This document shows positions 20,015-27,412 of a stretch of DNA of 64,000 nucleotides, in pieces. A program made the position numbers and the translations under genes. The stretch comes from Corallincola holothuriorum (lineage in GTDB: Bacteria; Pseudomonadota; Gammaproteobacteria; Enterobacterales; Neiellaceae): the NCBI RefSeq assembly GCF_003336225.1, contig NZ_QPID01000008.1, forward strand, positions 124,001-188,000. Direction: 5' to 3'. Position 1 is the stretch's first letter. Every line of letters starts with the position of its first letter. Below the pieces are notes generated by a model. That model was given only the letters and a program-made list of their open reading frames with translations. It did not search any database and was not told where the DNA came from.

Positions 20015-22231
20015 TCAGTCATTAGGCCATTCAATCAATTGTTTATCGTGTGACGCTTGTACCTTTACTAAGCCTTTTCTTAAGCCTAACAAGCATCCTG
20101 TTCTTGCGTCATTATTGAACAGGGTGCCGGGCGTTGCATCGATCGCATGGAGTGTTACCCAGGCCGACTCGCCATTGATAACTCGCAGTTGATTAGCGCC
20201 ATTTAAAGCCAAAACCAGTAGCTCGGGAAGGTTATTGCTGTCTATGGCTCGGCTTGCTTTTGATAAAAATGGCATACTAATAACACCAATAGAGTACAGT
20301 CGGGCGCGCTCAGACAGTGCCAATGCCTCAAATATGTCGTCGAGAATGGCTTGCACCTTCTTTACTGCTTGCGCTGATGTCAGGTAATTCGTTCCCGTTA
20401 AGCAAGCGCATAGGACATACTCTCTTGGGTGAAAAAATTTCAGCTCAGAGGTTATATTGGCTTGAATTAATTCGCCAAACTTAGCATCAAACAGCCGCCC
20501 TGCTTTAAACCCTTTTTGAACATAAACCTGCTTTAGTACAGGTAGCTCAATCAACAAGTAAAAGCTTTTGTGGTCTTTGCCTTGAGCATCACTTTCACTA
20601 TAGAAAATTTCATGTTGCTTTTGTGCATCAGTGATTTTCTGTTTGAGGAAGTCATGCAAATGTTGTGTCCCCAGAAGTCCTGTCGTGGGGTGGAGGAATT
20701 GCTGTTTTTTTAATTCGACCGTCTGCCGTTTATTGCTTAGATAAAGGCGCAGAATGAGTATCAACAGCAGTATGCATATGGCTGTTATAGCCAATGAAAT
20801 TATCAACCAGCTACTCTGTTGCTCATGTTCTATAGATGTATCTTCAAGCTGATTTCTTAAGCTTTGGAGAGTACGTTGTAATTGCTGCTGTTGATAGCGC
20901 TCGTCTGATACTTGAGCGGGGGGTAACAGCGCCTTATCAGGCCGCTGGTAATCACTCGCCTTACGTTGATGGTGGTAGGCGTCTGCAAACAATTCTTTGT
21001 CAGCGTAAAGCGTGGCCAATAGCAAGTGTGCTTCTGCCGGGGTAAACAGGTACTCACTTTCAGAAGAGAGTTTAAGTGATTGATGAGCGTGTTGCAGAGC
21101 CTCATTTACACTGTTTTGCTTATGTTTTAGTTTTGCCATCAACAGGTGAGATGCGCCAAGGTAATGATCTCTGCTGGCGGTTGTTAACTCCTGGAGCGAG
21201 CGTTCAAGGTAGCGCTGCGCATTGACGTAATCGTCTTGATGGAGATAGATCTGGCCAATATTATGATATAGCAGCCCGAGTTTCGTGGCTGTTGGGTGGT
21301 TTCTTGTTAGTTCTAATGCATTTAGGTAATGCAGCAGTGCGGTGTCGTACTGTCCTTGCTGTTCGTAGATAGTGCCTAAAAAGTTTAAACTATGGGCTAA
21401 ATTCGAATCATCATTAAGAGATTGATAAATCTCTGCTGATCGCTCTACATAGTCTTGTGCTCTGGAGTAGTTTGACAGCTGTTTATAAACCAACCCTAGG
21501 CGACCAAAAATATACGCGGACAAGCTATCGTCTTTTGCTTTTTCAGCGATTGAAAGCGCCGATAAAAGGTACTTTATTGCCTGCTGCGATTGTAACAGCC
21601 CCTTGTAGGATTGGGCTAAATACACCCTTGTCCATGCCTTTAACAGTGGGTCATCAGTTTTTTGCGTTAGCGCCAGCGCGGCTAACATATGCTGACTGCC
21701 GAGGCTAAATTGTGCTTGATCGTTATAGGCGCGGCCAATGGCTTCATGCAGGGCATGCTTAAGTAGGCGAGGGGATGCCCCCGAATTATTGGCGAGTAAT
21801 TGCAGGGCGCGGTCGAAGCGCTTGATCGCTGTGGGTACATCGTTATCAAAATAAGCCGCTATTCGTCCTTCAATTAATAGTGCTTCGGCTTCCAGGGTGC
21901 TATCGGGGGAGCTGGCGATTTGCCGTTGAGCAAAGTGCAGATGGTGTTTTGCTTTTTCCGCTTCGCTTTTTTCTTCGACATAAGTTGCCGCAACTAGGAG
22001 ATGAGCACGGGCTAACAGCTGACCATCGGCTAGTGTTTCTGCGCCGGTTAACTCGGTGAGGATCAGTTCTCTGGCTTTTTGCGGGTTCTCAATTAACAGC
22101 GAGCGAGCTTCCGTGAGCAGATCCAAAGCTGCGTCGGTACCCCACGCAGGTGTATGGAAGAGCAAGATGCAGAAAACAAAGGATAGTTTTTTCAACAAGC
22201 CACTGACGTAATTAATAAAATGTTTCTGCAT
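20015..22231 (-). CDS. TPR membrane protein with degenerate GGDEF domain
   Basis: A 738-residue protein. A signal-like hydrophobic N-terminus (to about residue 32) is followed by some 400 residues of TPR helices (for example LAHSLNFLGTIYEQQGQYDTALLHYLNALEL), then one membrane segment at about 474-498. The cytoplasmic tail (about 510-690) follows the GGDEF fold: HPTTGLLGTQHLHDFL aligns with the D-LTGLPNR opening, but the active-site GGDEF position reads HPREY and the metal-binding motif is absent. Diguanylate cyclase activity is therefore unlikely. The periplasmic TPRs suggest protein or ligand sensing. It lies just upstream of an intact cyclase gene on the same strand. Confidence 0.83.
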   Translation of the reverse strand: MQKHFINYVSGLLKKLSFVFCILLFHTPAWGTDAALDLLTEARSLLIENPQKARELILTELTGAETLADGQLLARAHLLVAATYVEEKSEAEKAKHHLHFAQRQIASSPDSTLEAEALLIEGRIAAYFDNDVPTAIKRFDRALQLLANNSGASPRLLKHALHEAIGRAYNDQAQFSLGSQHMLAALALTQKTDDPLLKAWTRVYLAQSYKGLLQSQQAIKYLLSALSIAEKAKDDSLSAYIFGRLGLVYKQLSNYSRAQDYVERSAEIYQSLNDDSNLAHSLNFLGTIYEQQGQYDTALLHYLNALELTRNHPTATKLGLLYHNIGQIYLHQDDYVNAQRYLERSLQELTTASRDHYLGASHLLMAKLKHKQNSVNEALQHAHQSLKLSSESEYLFTPAEAHLLLATLYADKELFADAYHHQRKASDYQRPDKALLPPAQVSDERYQQQQLQRTLQSLRNQLEDTSIEHEQQSSWLIISLAITAICILLLILILRLYLSNKRQTVELKKQQFLHPTTGLLGTQHLHDFLKQKITDAQKQHEIFYSESDAQGKDHKSFYLLIELPVLKQVYVQKGFKAGRLFDAKFGELIQANITSELKFFHPREYVLCACLTGTNYLTSAQAVKKVQAILDDIFEALALSERARLYSIGVISMPFLSKASRAIDSNNLPELLVLALNGANQLRVINGESAWVTLHAIDATPGTLFNNDARTGCLLGLRKGLVKVQASHDKQLIEWPND

Positions 22232-22263
22232 AGTAAAAGTTCTGACAGCAAATCGCGACCCTA

Positions 22264-23109
22264 TTATTGCCGTGCCATTCTAATATTCGTTGGCATTGGT
22301 TCAAAATTACTTCTAAATGGATTGATATCTAATCCCCCTCGTCTTGTATATCTTGCATAAACAGTGAGTTTATCTAACGCGAAGCGAGATTGTAGGTCAG
22401 TAAAGATCCGTTCAACGCACTGCTCATGAAATTCATTGTGATTGCGAAATGACACTATGTATCGCAGCAGCGAGGCGTGGTTAATCTGTTGGCCTGTGTA
22501 ACTGATCATGACGCTTCCCCAATCGGGTTGATTGGTGATCAGGCAATTTGATTTGAGTAGATGGCTTTGCAGTTTTTCACTAACAATTTTTTTATCGCTA
22601 CCTGCTTTGAGAAGCGCTGGTTGGTAGTCATAATCAGTGATGTCGATATCTTGGTTATCAATGAGCTCGGCGTCAAAGCCGGTAATTTTTTGCTTTTCAA
22701 AGCTATCCAGCGTTGCCAACGACACATCAACTTCTGCCTCTGCGCACTTGGAAAGGTCCTGCTTTAATACCATTTTCACCGTTGCCCAATCGGAGAACGT
22801 GTGCTGGTTGAAGCTATTCAGGTACAGTTTAAACGACTTCGATTCAACCAAATTTGTGGAAGTGCAGGGTATGGCGAAGGTAGCAATGGCTACCTGAGGT
22901 AAGCCCTTTTCGTTTAACCATGATAATTCATAGCCAGTCCAGATATCACCGCCGTGGAACGGGAGGTCACTTGTCACTCCTATCTGTTCACGATTTAGGC
23001 GTCGTGGCACGGGTTGTAACAACTCGGGAGCGTAGTGCTGGCGATATTCGGTCTTTTCGCCCAGAGCGAGGTTAGATAGATCAGGGTGATTGTCGTAAGC
23101 GCTAGTCAT
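22264..23109 (-). CDS. queF: NADPH-dependent 7-cyano-7-deazaguanine reductase
   Basis: A 281-residue long-form (YqcD-type) QueF, the nitrile reductase that converts preQ0 to preQ1 in queuosine synthesis. The QueF motif [14 protein letters not shown] is intact, and the nucleophilic cysteine sits in [13 protein letters not shown] with the acid/base Asp seven residues on. The C-terminal half ends [13 protein letters not shown] as in E. coli (282 residues). It is divergent from syd, the same arrangement as in E. coli, with 58 bases between starts. Product feeds the tRNA modifications at tRNAs with GUN anticodons. Confidence 0.97.
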   Translation of the reverse strand: MTSAYDNHPDLSNLALGEKTEYRQHYAPELLQPVPRRLNREQIGVTSDLPFHGGDIWTGYELSWLNEKGLPQVAIATFAIPCTSTNLVESKSFKLYLNSFNQHTFSDWATVKMVLKQDLSKCAEAEVDVSLATLDSFEKQKITGFDAELIDNQDIDITDYDYQPALLKAGSDKKIVSEKLQSHLLKSNCLITNQPDWGSVMISYTGQQINHASLLRYIVSFRNHNEFHEQCVERIFTDLQSRFALDKLTVYARYTRRGGLDINPFRSNFEPMPTNIRMARQ

Positions 23110-23167
23110 AATAGAACTTGGTTGGTTAAACTGATGCCATTGTAACGCTTATTTGGAACCTCAAGAA

Positions 23168-23713
23168 ATGATGTCTGCCACAACTGATGCTCTGGCGTCG
23201 CTTTTTCAACGTTTTCTTCAAGCAACGCAAGAAGCAACGGGTGAATTGCCAACACTCTGTTCTGATCCTGATTTACCCTCTCCCTGTTTTGTTGATGAGG
23301 TTGAGGATAAAGAGGGCGACAAGCATTGGCAGCCTTTTAAGCGAGACGAGCTGGGCGATTTTAGCAATGTGGAAGAGGCGATTGAGTGTGTGCTTGATGA
23401 GAGTGTTAAGGCATTTTATCAAAGCTATTTTTGTGACTCATTGGCGCTGAATTTCGCTGGCCATTCGTTTGATCTTATTCAGGTTTGGAATGAGCAGGAC
23501 TTCAAAGGATTGCAGCAAAATATGATTGGCCACATCGTGATGAAAAAGCGGCTTGGGCAAAAGATCACGCTGTTCATTGGTTGTATCGATGATGACACCA
23601 TTATTAGTGTCAACAATGAAACTGGGCAGGTGGTTGTCGAAAAAGTAGGCTGTGAGCCTCACAAAGTGCTGGCGGAGACTCTGCCTGATTTTCTTAACGC
23701 ATTAACTGTCTGA
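23168..23713 (+). CDS. syd: SecY-interacting protein Syd
   Basis: A 181-residue protein matching E. coli Syd (181), a peripheral inner-membrane protein that binds SecY and may monitor translocon integrity. Conserved stretches are PSPCFVDEVED, VEEAIECVLDESVKAFYQSYF, LIQVWNEQDFKGLQQNMIGHIVMKKRL and PHKVLAETLPDFLNAL. I start at the ATG at 23168 (23171 also possible); the track start at 23153 is a TTG without support. The last 12 bases overlap the convergent downstream gene. Confidence 0.94.
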   Translation: MMSATTDALASLFQRFLQATQEATGELPTLCSDPDLPSPCFVDEVEDKEGDKHWQPFKRDELGDFSNVEEAIECVLDESVKAFYQSYFCDSLALNFAGHSFDLIQVWNEQDFKGLQQNMIGHIVMKKRLGQKITLFIGCIDDDTIISVNNETGQVVVEKVGCEPHKVLAETLPDFLNALTV

Positions 23714-24025
23714 AGCAGATTCATTCTGCTTTTCTATGTGAGCGCGGATCCAGGTGAGCTCGTTGCGGATCGCTTTGAGTTCCGCGAGCACCTCTGCTGA
23801 ATTTGATGTTTCTGCATTACTGTTTTTAGCTGCCGTACTCGCAGCTGGTGCGGGGGCAGTATCAGCCGCAAGTATTTTTTCCGGTGCTGTTTTCGCCTGT
23901 TGTACTGCTGAGATCAGTTCATGCATGCTGACCTGCTTACCGACTCGCCCTTTTAGTAACGCAACGGAAGGAACCTTACCCTCTTGTAAAAGCTGTTGTA
24001 ACGCCCTCATTAATTGATTATCCAT
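23702..24025 (-). CDS. Conserved small protein of unknown function
   Basis: A 107-residue protein I cannot name. Residues 1-45 (LMRALQQLLQEGKVPSVALLKGRVGKQVSMHELISAVQQAK) look like a compact helical, possibly helix-turn-helix domain. An Ala/Ser/Thr-rich linker follows (about 46-75), then a C-terminal helix with heptad spacing (AEVLAELKAIRNELTWIRAHIEKQ) that could oligomerise. AAGGAAG precedes the ATG at 24025. It is convergent with syd and overlaps its end by 12 bases. Codon use is like its neighbours, so I regard it as a real gene. Confidence 0.72.
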   Translation of the reverse strand: MDNQLMRALQQLLQEGKVPSVALLKGRVGKQVSMHELISAVQQAKTAPEKILAADTAPAPAASTAAKNSNAETSNSAEVLAELKAIRNELTWIRAHIEKQNESASDS

Positions 24026-24113
24026 GTACTTCCTTTAACGCCATCAGAGAAAGTCGCTATGTTAACTTGTGATGGGAAAAATGCCGAGATGGAACGGTGA
24101 TAACTCGGCTCAA

Positions 24114-24356
24114 TTACGCTTTTACGTCGGCTCTAAGCATACTGTCTAACTGATCGACAATCTCCGTCCAATCACTATCTTCGCTAAGTGCTTCACTGAG
24201 GAAGGTCGCTTGAGATGCGTTCCAAAATGGCGCGTCAGCTAACTTTTGTTCAGGGTTAAGTGAATGAGCGATGATGAAATCTTTGAGACTTGCAGGATCT
24301 GATGCTAATCCTAATTGAGCAAATAGATTACTCAGGTTATGCGTTGAAGTGTCCAC
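24114..24356 (-). CDS. DUF2789 domain protein
   Basis: An 80-residue acidic protein that fits DUF2789: VDTSTHNLSNLFAQLGLASDPASLKDFIIAH, then LADAPFWNASQATFLSEALSEDSDWTEIVDQLDSMLR. Function is unknown. I choose the GTG at 24356, preceded by GAGG eight bases upstream, because the family begins at this point; the open frame continues 22 residues further upstream without similarity. Confidence 0.82.
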   Translation of the reverse strand: MDTSTHNLSNLFAQLGLASDPASLKDFIIAHSLNPEQKLADAPFWNASQATFLSEALSEDSDWTEIVDQLDSMLRADVKA

Positions 24357-24486
24357 TATGGTGGCCTCACTGTGGTGTATATCGAAAATGCTTCGATGAT
24401 TTAACGTGGCAGAATAGTGCAATTATAGACTCTAGCTAAGGCGACACAGCTTAGGTTTCCGATTGGCGTTTTCGCAGGGAAATACA

Positions 24487-24804
24487 ATGACAGAACAGAA
24501 ATTTGAAAGCTTTCAGCAGTTCTATCCATACTATCTGCAAGAACACCGAGACCCGCGATGTCGTGCATTACACTATGTGGGAAGCACCTTAGTGTTGTTG
24601 ACGGCCATCGGGATCGTTTGGCAGGCGCAGTGGCACTATATTTGGCTGCTACCTGTCATCGGTTACGGCTTTGCTTGGTTAGGACATTTTGCTTTTGAAC
24701 ACAATCGGCCTGCGACATTTAAGTATCCCTTGTATAGCCTGATGGGGGATTGGGTTATGTACTTTGAGTTTCTTTGTGGCCGAATTGGGCATCGCTTTAA
24801 TTAG
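24487..24804 (+). CDS. Mpo1-like (DUF962) membrane protein
   Basis: A 105-residue protein of the DUF962/Mpo1-like family. YPYYLQEHRDPRCRALHYVGSTLVLL and WLGHFAFEHNRPATFKYPLYSLMGDWVMYFEFL are typical, with histidines that in yeast Mpo1 bind iron for alpha-dioxygenation of 2-hydroxy fatty acids. Two hydrophobic segments cover about residues 28-63. Whether the bacterial member has this activity is unknown. I start at the ATG at 24487, preceded by AGGGA. Confidence 0.87.
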   Translation: MTEQKFESFQQFYPYYLQEHRDPRCRALHYVGSTLVLLTAIGIVWQAQWHYIWLLPVIGYGFAWLGHFAFEHNRPATFKYPLYSLMGDWVMYFEFLCGRIGHRFN

Positions 24805-24824
24805 GTTTTAGCCTTCGCTAACCA

Positions 24825-25838
24825 TTAACGTAGTGACGCTAAAAAATTACCGATGGCTCCAGCTAATGCTGGAGAGCGATCGCTACTACGGAAGGCATTT
24901 TGTAGCTTTCCTCTCATTCCAGGGATAGCAAATAGATCAAGAAGCAATGTGTTAAACAGCACTTGGTCTTGTCGTTTCGCTGTTTTTTCTAAGAACAGCG
25001 ACAGGTTGGGATCAATTAGTAGCTCCCATCCGCGACCAGCGACGAGAATGAGGAACTCAGCATTATCACCTAACTCTGAACTCAACAACTTAGGTAGCAT
25101 AGGGCTTAAGATGGCCTGATGTTTTGGGTGCAACAACATACGGGTTGCGCATAGTTGTTCGGCAATATCGCTACTCTTTTCAAGGTGTAGGGTAACAGCT
25201 TTGGCCAGTGTATCAGAGATGCCAACTTGTTCTGCCATGGCCGCTAATCCAGCTTTAACTTCTATTGGCAGCGCCTGATAGTCTGCGATGCTTGATGCTG
25301 AATCGCATTGCTGCTCCATTCTTATTATAAAGTCTGCTACCCCCTGTAATGGCAGTGACTGCCATTGCGAGTAGGGCAGTTGGCCACTGAAGTAGTCGGC
25401 GGCTTGTTCATAGTATTTAGATGCTGCTTGCTGTTTCTGTGCTCGTATGTGGGCGGTGATCAGAGCCAACTGTTGTTGGCTTGGTGCATAGGCGAAGGGG
25501 TTGCTTTTTAACATTGATTCCCGCTGCTCGACGGCAACTGCATGGTTAAATGCCTGCTGTATCAATGCACATAGTTGGTTTAAGGCGGAAAAGTCAAGCA
25601 TACCCTGTTCGTCTAAGGGCAGTTTAAGGCACCAAAACGAAGGCTCAAACGGTGCTAATGCCGTTTCTATCACCATGGCGAGAATGGCATGGCGCTGCAG
25701 TGGGAAGGGGTAAGGAACTTCCTGTAACTGGAGCTGCGTAAACAGCGTTTGATCCAACAATTCGACTCGCCGGCCCAGATTATAGACGGTCAGGTTAAGC
25801 CCCAATTGCTTACAGCATAGATCTAGTTCAGCGTTCAT
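24825..25838 (-). CDS. DUF3549 family protein
   Basis: A 337-residue protein matching DUF3549, a family of unknown function in Vibrio, Shewanella and relatives. The N-terminal LNLTVYNLGRRVELLDQTLFTQLQLQEVPYPFPLQRHAILAMVI and FWCLKLPLDEQGMLDFSALNQL are the recognisable parts; the C-terminal half is helical. No signal peptide is visible. The ATG at 25838 is five bases after GAGGGG; ATG 25841 and GTG 25844 are too close to it. It is divergent from yqcC. Confidence 0.82.
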   Translation of the reverse strand: MNAELDLCCKQLGLNLTVYNLGRRVELLDQTLFTQLQLQEVPYPFPLQRHAILAMVIETALAPFEPSFWCLKLPLDEQGMLDFSALNQLCALIQQAFNHAVAVEQRESMLKSNPFAYAPSQQQLALITAHIRAQKQQAASKYYEQAADYFSGQLPYSQWQSLPLQGVADFIIRMEQQCDSASSIADYQALPIEVKAGLAAMAEQVGISDTLAKAVTLHLEKSSDIAEQLCATRMLLHPKHQAILSPMLPKLLSSELGDNAEFLILVAGRGWELLIDPNLSLFLEKTAKRQDQVLFNTLLLDLFAIPGMRGKLQNAFRSSDRSPALAGAIGNFLASLR

Positions 25839-25939
25839 CATCACCCCTCTTGGCTTGGCTGCGCCATTATAGTGGTCCGTTCTATCCCCTCAACCCCCAA
25901 TTCGCTGTGATAATATGCAGCCGAGATAGAGGAGTTGTT

Positions 25940-26269
25940 ATGAAATATATAGCAATAGAGAAATACCTTGGAGATGTATCCAAGTTGTTACGACAAGCGG
26001 GTCTATGGAGCGAACAGGCACCAGAAGCCGCAGCGCTTAGTTCATCGGCTCCGTTTTGTTGCGATACTTTGTCGTTTCAGCAATGGTTACAGTTTGTTTT
26101 TTTACCGCGAATGCAAGGTATCGTTAATCAGCGAGCGCCTTTACCGACAAGCTGCGATATAGCAACGATGGCTGAGCAGGTACTCGACCTATCCGTGCCA
26201 GAGGTTAGAAAGTTGATTGTTACATTGAAAGCGCTAGACCAGTCGTTAACCATGACAGCGGGGCATTAA
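25940..26269 (+). CDS. yqcC: YqcC family protein (DUF446)
   Basis: A 109-residue protein that matches E. coli YqcC: PFCCDTLSFQQWLQFVFLPRMQGIVNQRAPLPTSCDIATMAEQVL is the conserved core. The fold is helical and the function unknown. GGAG lies five bases before the ATG at 25940, so the longer frame from 25850 is not used. It ends two bases before truC, the E. coli yqcC-truC pairing, and the syd, queF and ppnN genes are nearby as in E. coli. Confidence 0.9.
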   Translation: MKYIAIEKYLGDVSKLLRQAGLWSEQAPEAAALSSSAPFCCDTLSFQQWLQFVFLPRMQGIVNQRAPLPTSCDIATMAEQVLDLSVPEVRKLIVTLKALDQSLTMTAGH

Positions 26270-26271
26270 GG

Positions 26272-27000
26272 GTGTCGAGTGAACTGAGAATTTTGCACCA
26301 AGACCCTTATATAGTGGTGATTGATAAGCCGGGCGGCATGTTAGTACATCGCTCTTTCATCGATCGTCATGAAACACGCTTCGTTATGCAGACTTTGCGG
26401 GATCAACTTGGGCAGCATGTCTACCCCGTGCATCGGTTAGATAAGCCAACGTCAGGATGTTTGATCTTTGCACTGGATCCGTCCACGGCAAGTGCTCTCT
26501 CTTTATTGTTTCAAAATGGCGAGATAGAGAAGCAATATCACGCAGTGGTTCGTGGATATGTTAACAGCGCTGATATGATTGACTATCCGCTCAAAGAGAA
26601 GCGCGATAAGCATGAAGATAGGCGTACTAGCGAAGATAAACCGCCTCAGCCTGCCGTTACTCACTATCAGCCTTTGGAGCAATTGTTATTACCAATTCCG
26701 GTAGGGAATTACCCAGAGGCACGCTATTCATTGCTTAAGTTGCGACCAGAAACGGGCCGACGACATCAATTGCGACGCCACATGGCTCATATTTCACACC
26801 CTATTGTGGGCGATACCACCCATGGCGATGGTAAACATAACAAACTGTTTCGTCAGGAATTAGGCCTAAAAGGGTTGTTACTACGTGCGACCCGGATCAG
26901 TTTTGTTCATCCCGTGAACGAACAGCTGGTCGAATGTGAGGCGGGTTGGGATGAGCTTTGGCATGGGGTAATCGAGTTGCCGAATTGGACAGTTGTTTGA
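26272..27000 (+). CDS. truC: tRNA pseudouridine(65) synthase
   Basis: A 242-residue RluA-family enzyme. The catalytic Asp is in HRLDKPTSGCLIFAL, and QKxY-type EKQYHAVVRGYV, KPPQPAVTHYQPL and RPETGRRHQLRRHMAHISHPIVGDTTHGD follow. TruC isomerises U65 in tRNA-Ile and tRNA-Asp. The GTG at 26272 is the likely start, two bases after the yqcC stop, so it is probably coupled. It is shorter at the C-terminus than E. coli TruC (260). A strong terminator follows. Confidence 0.95.
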   Translation: MSSELRILHQDPYIVVIDKPGGMLVHRSFIDRHETRFVMQTLRDQLGQHVYPVHRLDKPTSGCLIFALDPSTASALSLLFQNGEIEKQYHAVVRGYVNSADMIDYPLKEKRDKHEDRRTSEDKPPQPAVTHYQPLEQLLLPIPVGNYPEARYSLLKLRPETGRRHQLRRHMAHISHPIVGDTTHGDGKHNKLFRQELGLKGLLLRATRISFVHPVNEQLVECEAGWDELWHGVIELPNWTVV

Positions 27001-27026
27001 AAACCAATCTGTAAATAAATTACAAA

Positions 27027-27061
27027 CAAAAGGCTGCAGATCGCAGCCTTTTGTTTTTTTT
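27027..27061 (+). terminator. Terminator after truC
   Basis: A perfect 11-bp stem (CAAAAGGCTGC with GCAGCCTTTTG) and five-base loop is followed by eight T residues, starting 26 bases past the truC stop. Confidence 0.93.
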
Positions 27062-27155
27062 CTACACCGCGCACATATTTGTCATACGTCTGAAAATACC
27101 AGTTAACAAGCGGTCTGCAATCAGTTATTAACGGTAACTTTAGAGCGAATGTTCA

Positions 27156-27184
27156 GTAACATTTTTCACCGAAGGTTCTATACT
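27156..27184 (+). promoter_or_regulatory. Putative lamB promoter
   Basis: GTAACA (27156-27161) and TATACT (27179-27184) are 17 bases apart. Transcription would begin near 27191, giving a leader of about 220 bases. With this start, the CRP site at 27196-27211 would lie downstream of the initiation point, the position of a repressor rather than an activator, so a different promoter may be used for CRP activation. The gene-free stretch 27062-27412 holds this promoter, the CRP site and two hairpins; I see nothing else in it. Confidence 0.4.
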
Positions 27185-27195
27185 TGTAACTATCT

Positions 27196-27211
27196 TGTGA
27201 AGATAGTCACA
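27196..27211 (+). promoter_or_regulatory. Consensus CRP (cAMP receptor protein) site
   Basis: TGTGA-AGATAG-TCACA matches the CRP core half-sites perfectly with the standard six-base spacer. An overlapping perfect palindrome, ACTATCTT-GTG-AAGATAGT (27189-27207), shares its left side. lamB is a classical CRP-controlled maltose gene in E. coli, which supports the call. Confidence 0.75.
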
Positions 27212-27242
27212 GAAAAGTTGCTGACTCAGGTTTAGCATCTCC

Positions 27243-27278
27243 CCTGACTTTTAACGCCGGGGGGTGATTAAAGTCAGG
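27243..27278 (+). other. lamB leader hairpin 1
   Basis: CCTGACTTTTAA (27243-27254) pairs with TTAAAGTCAGG (27268-27278), an 11-bp stem with one bulged T and a G-rich loop. ATCTCCCC just upstream can pair with the G-run of this loop, so an alternative fold is possible. Confidence 0.6.
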
Positions 27279-27308
27279 TAGGCAGCGAAAGGCACTTAGC
27301 TGAATACC

Positions 27309-27355
27309 GGAGTGTTAACTAAATGAACACGAAGAGGTTCGTTAGCTAACGCTCC
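27309..27355 (+). other. lamB leader hairpin 2 with possible eight-codon ORF
   Basis: GGAGT (27309-27313) pairs with GCTCC (27351-27355), and GTTAACTAA plus GAAC continue the stem against GTTCGTTAGCTAAC, about 17 pairs with one mismatch and one small internal loop; the loop is ACGAAGAG. Inside it, ATG at 27323 begins a frame of MNTKRFVS ending at a TAA (27347-27349), with GGAG ten bases upstream that is itself buried in the stem. The hairpin is well supported; translation of the ORF is speculative. Confidence 0.55.
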
Positions 27356-27412
27356 CAAGGGAATGTTGGTTTCTCAAATAACGAAGTAATAATCAAAAAA
27401 GGGATTAGTCAA

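Noticed and set aside
27230-27270. Possible MalT boxes near lamB
   Set aside because: GGGGAGATGC on the minus strand and the G-run at 27259-27264 match the MalT consensus only partly, and both fall in the hairpin; not enough for a call.
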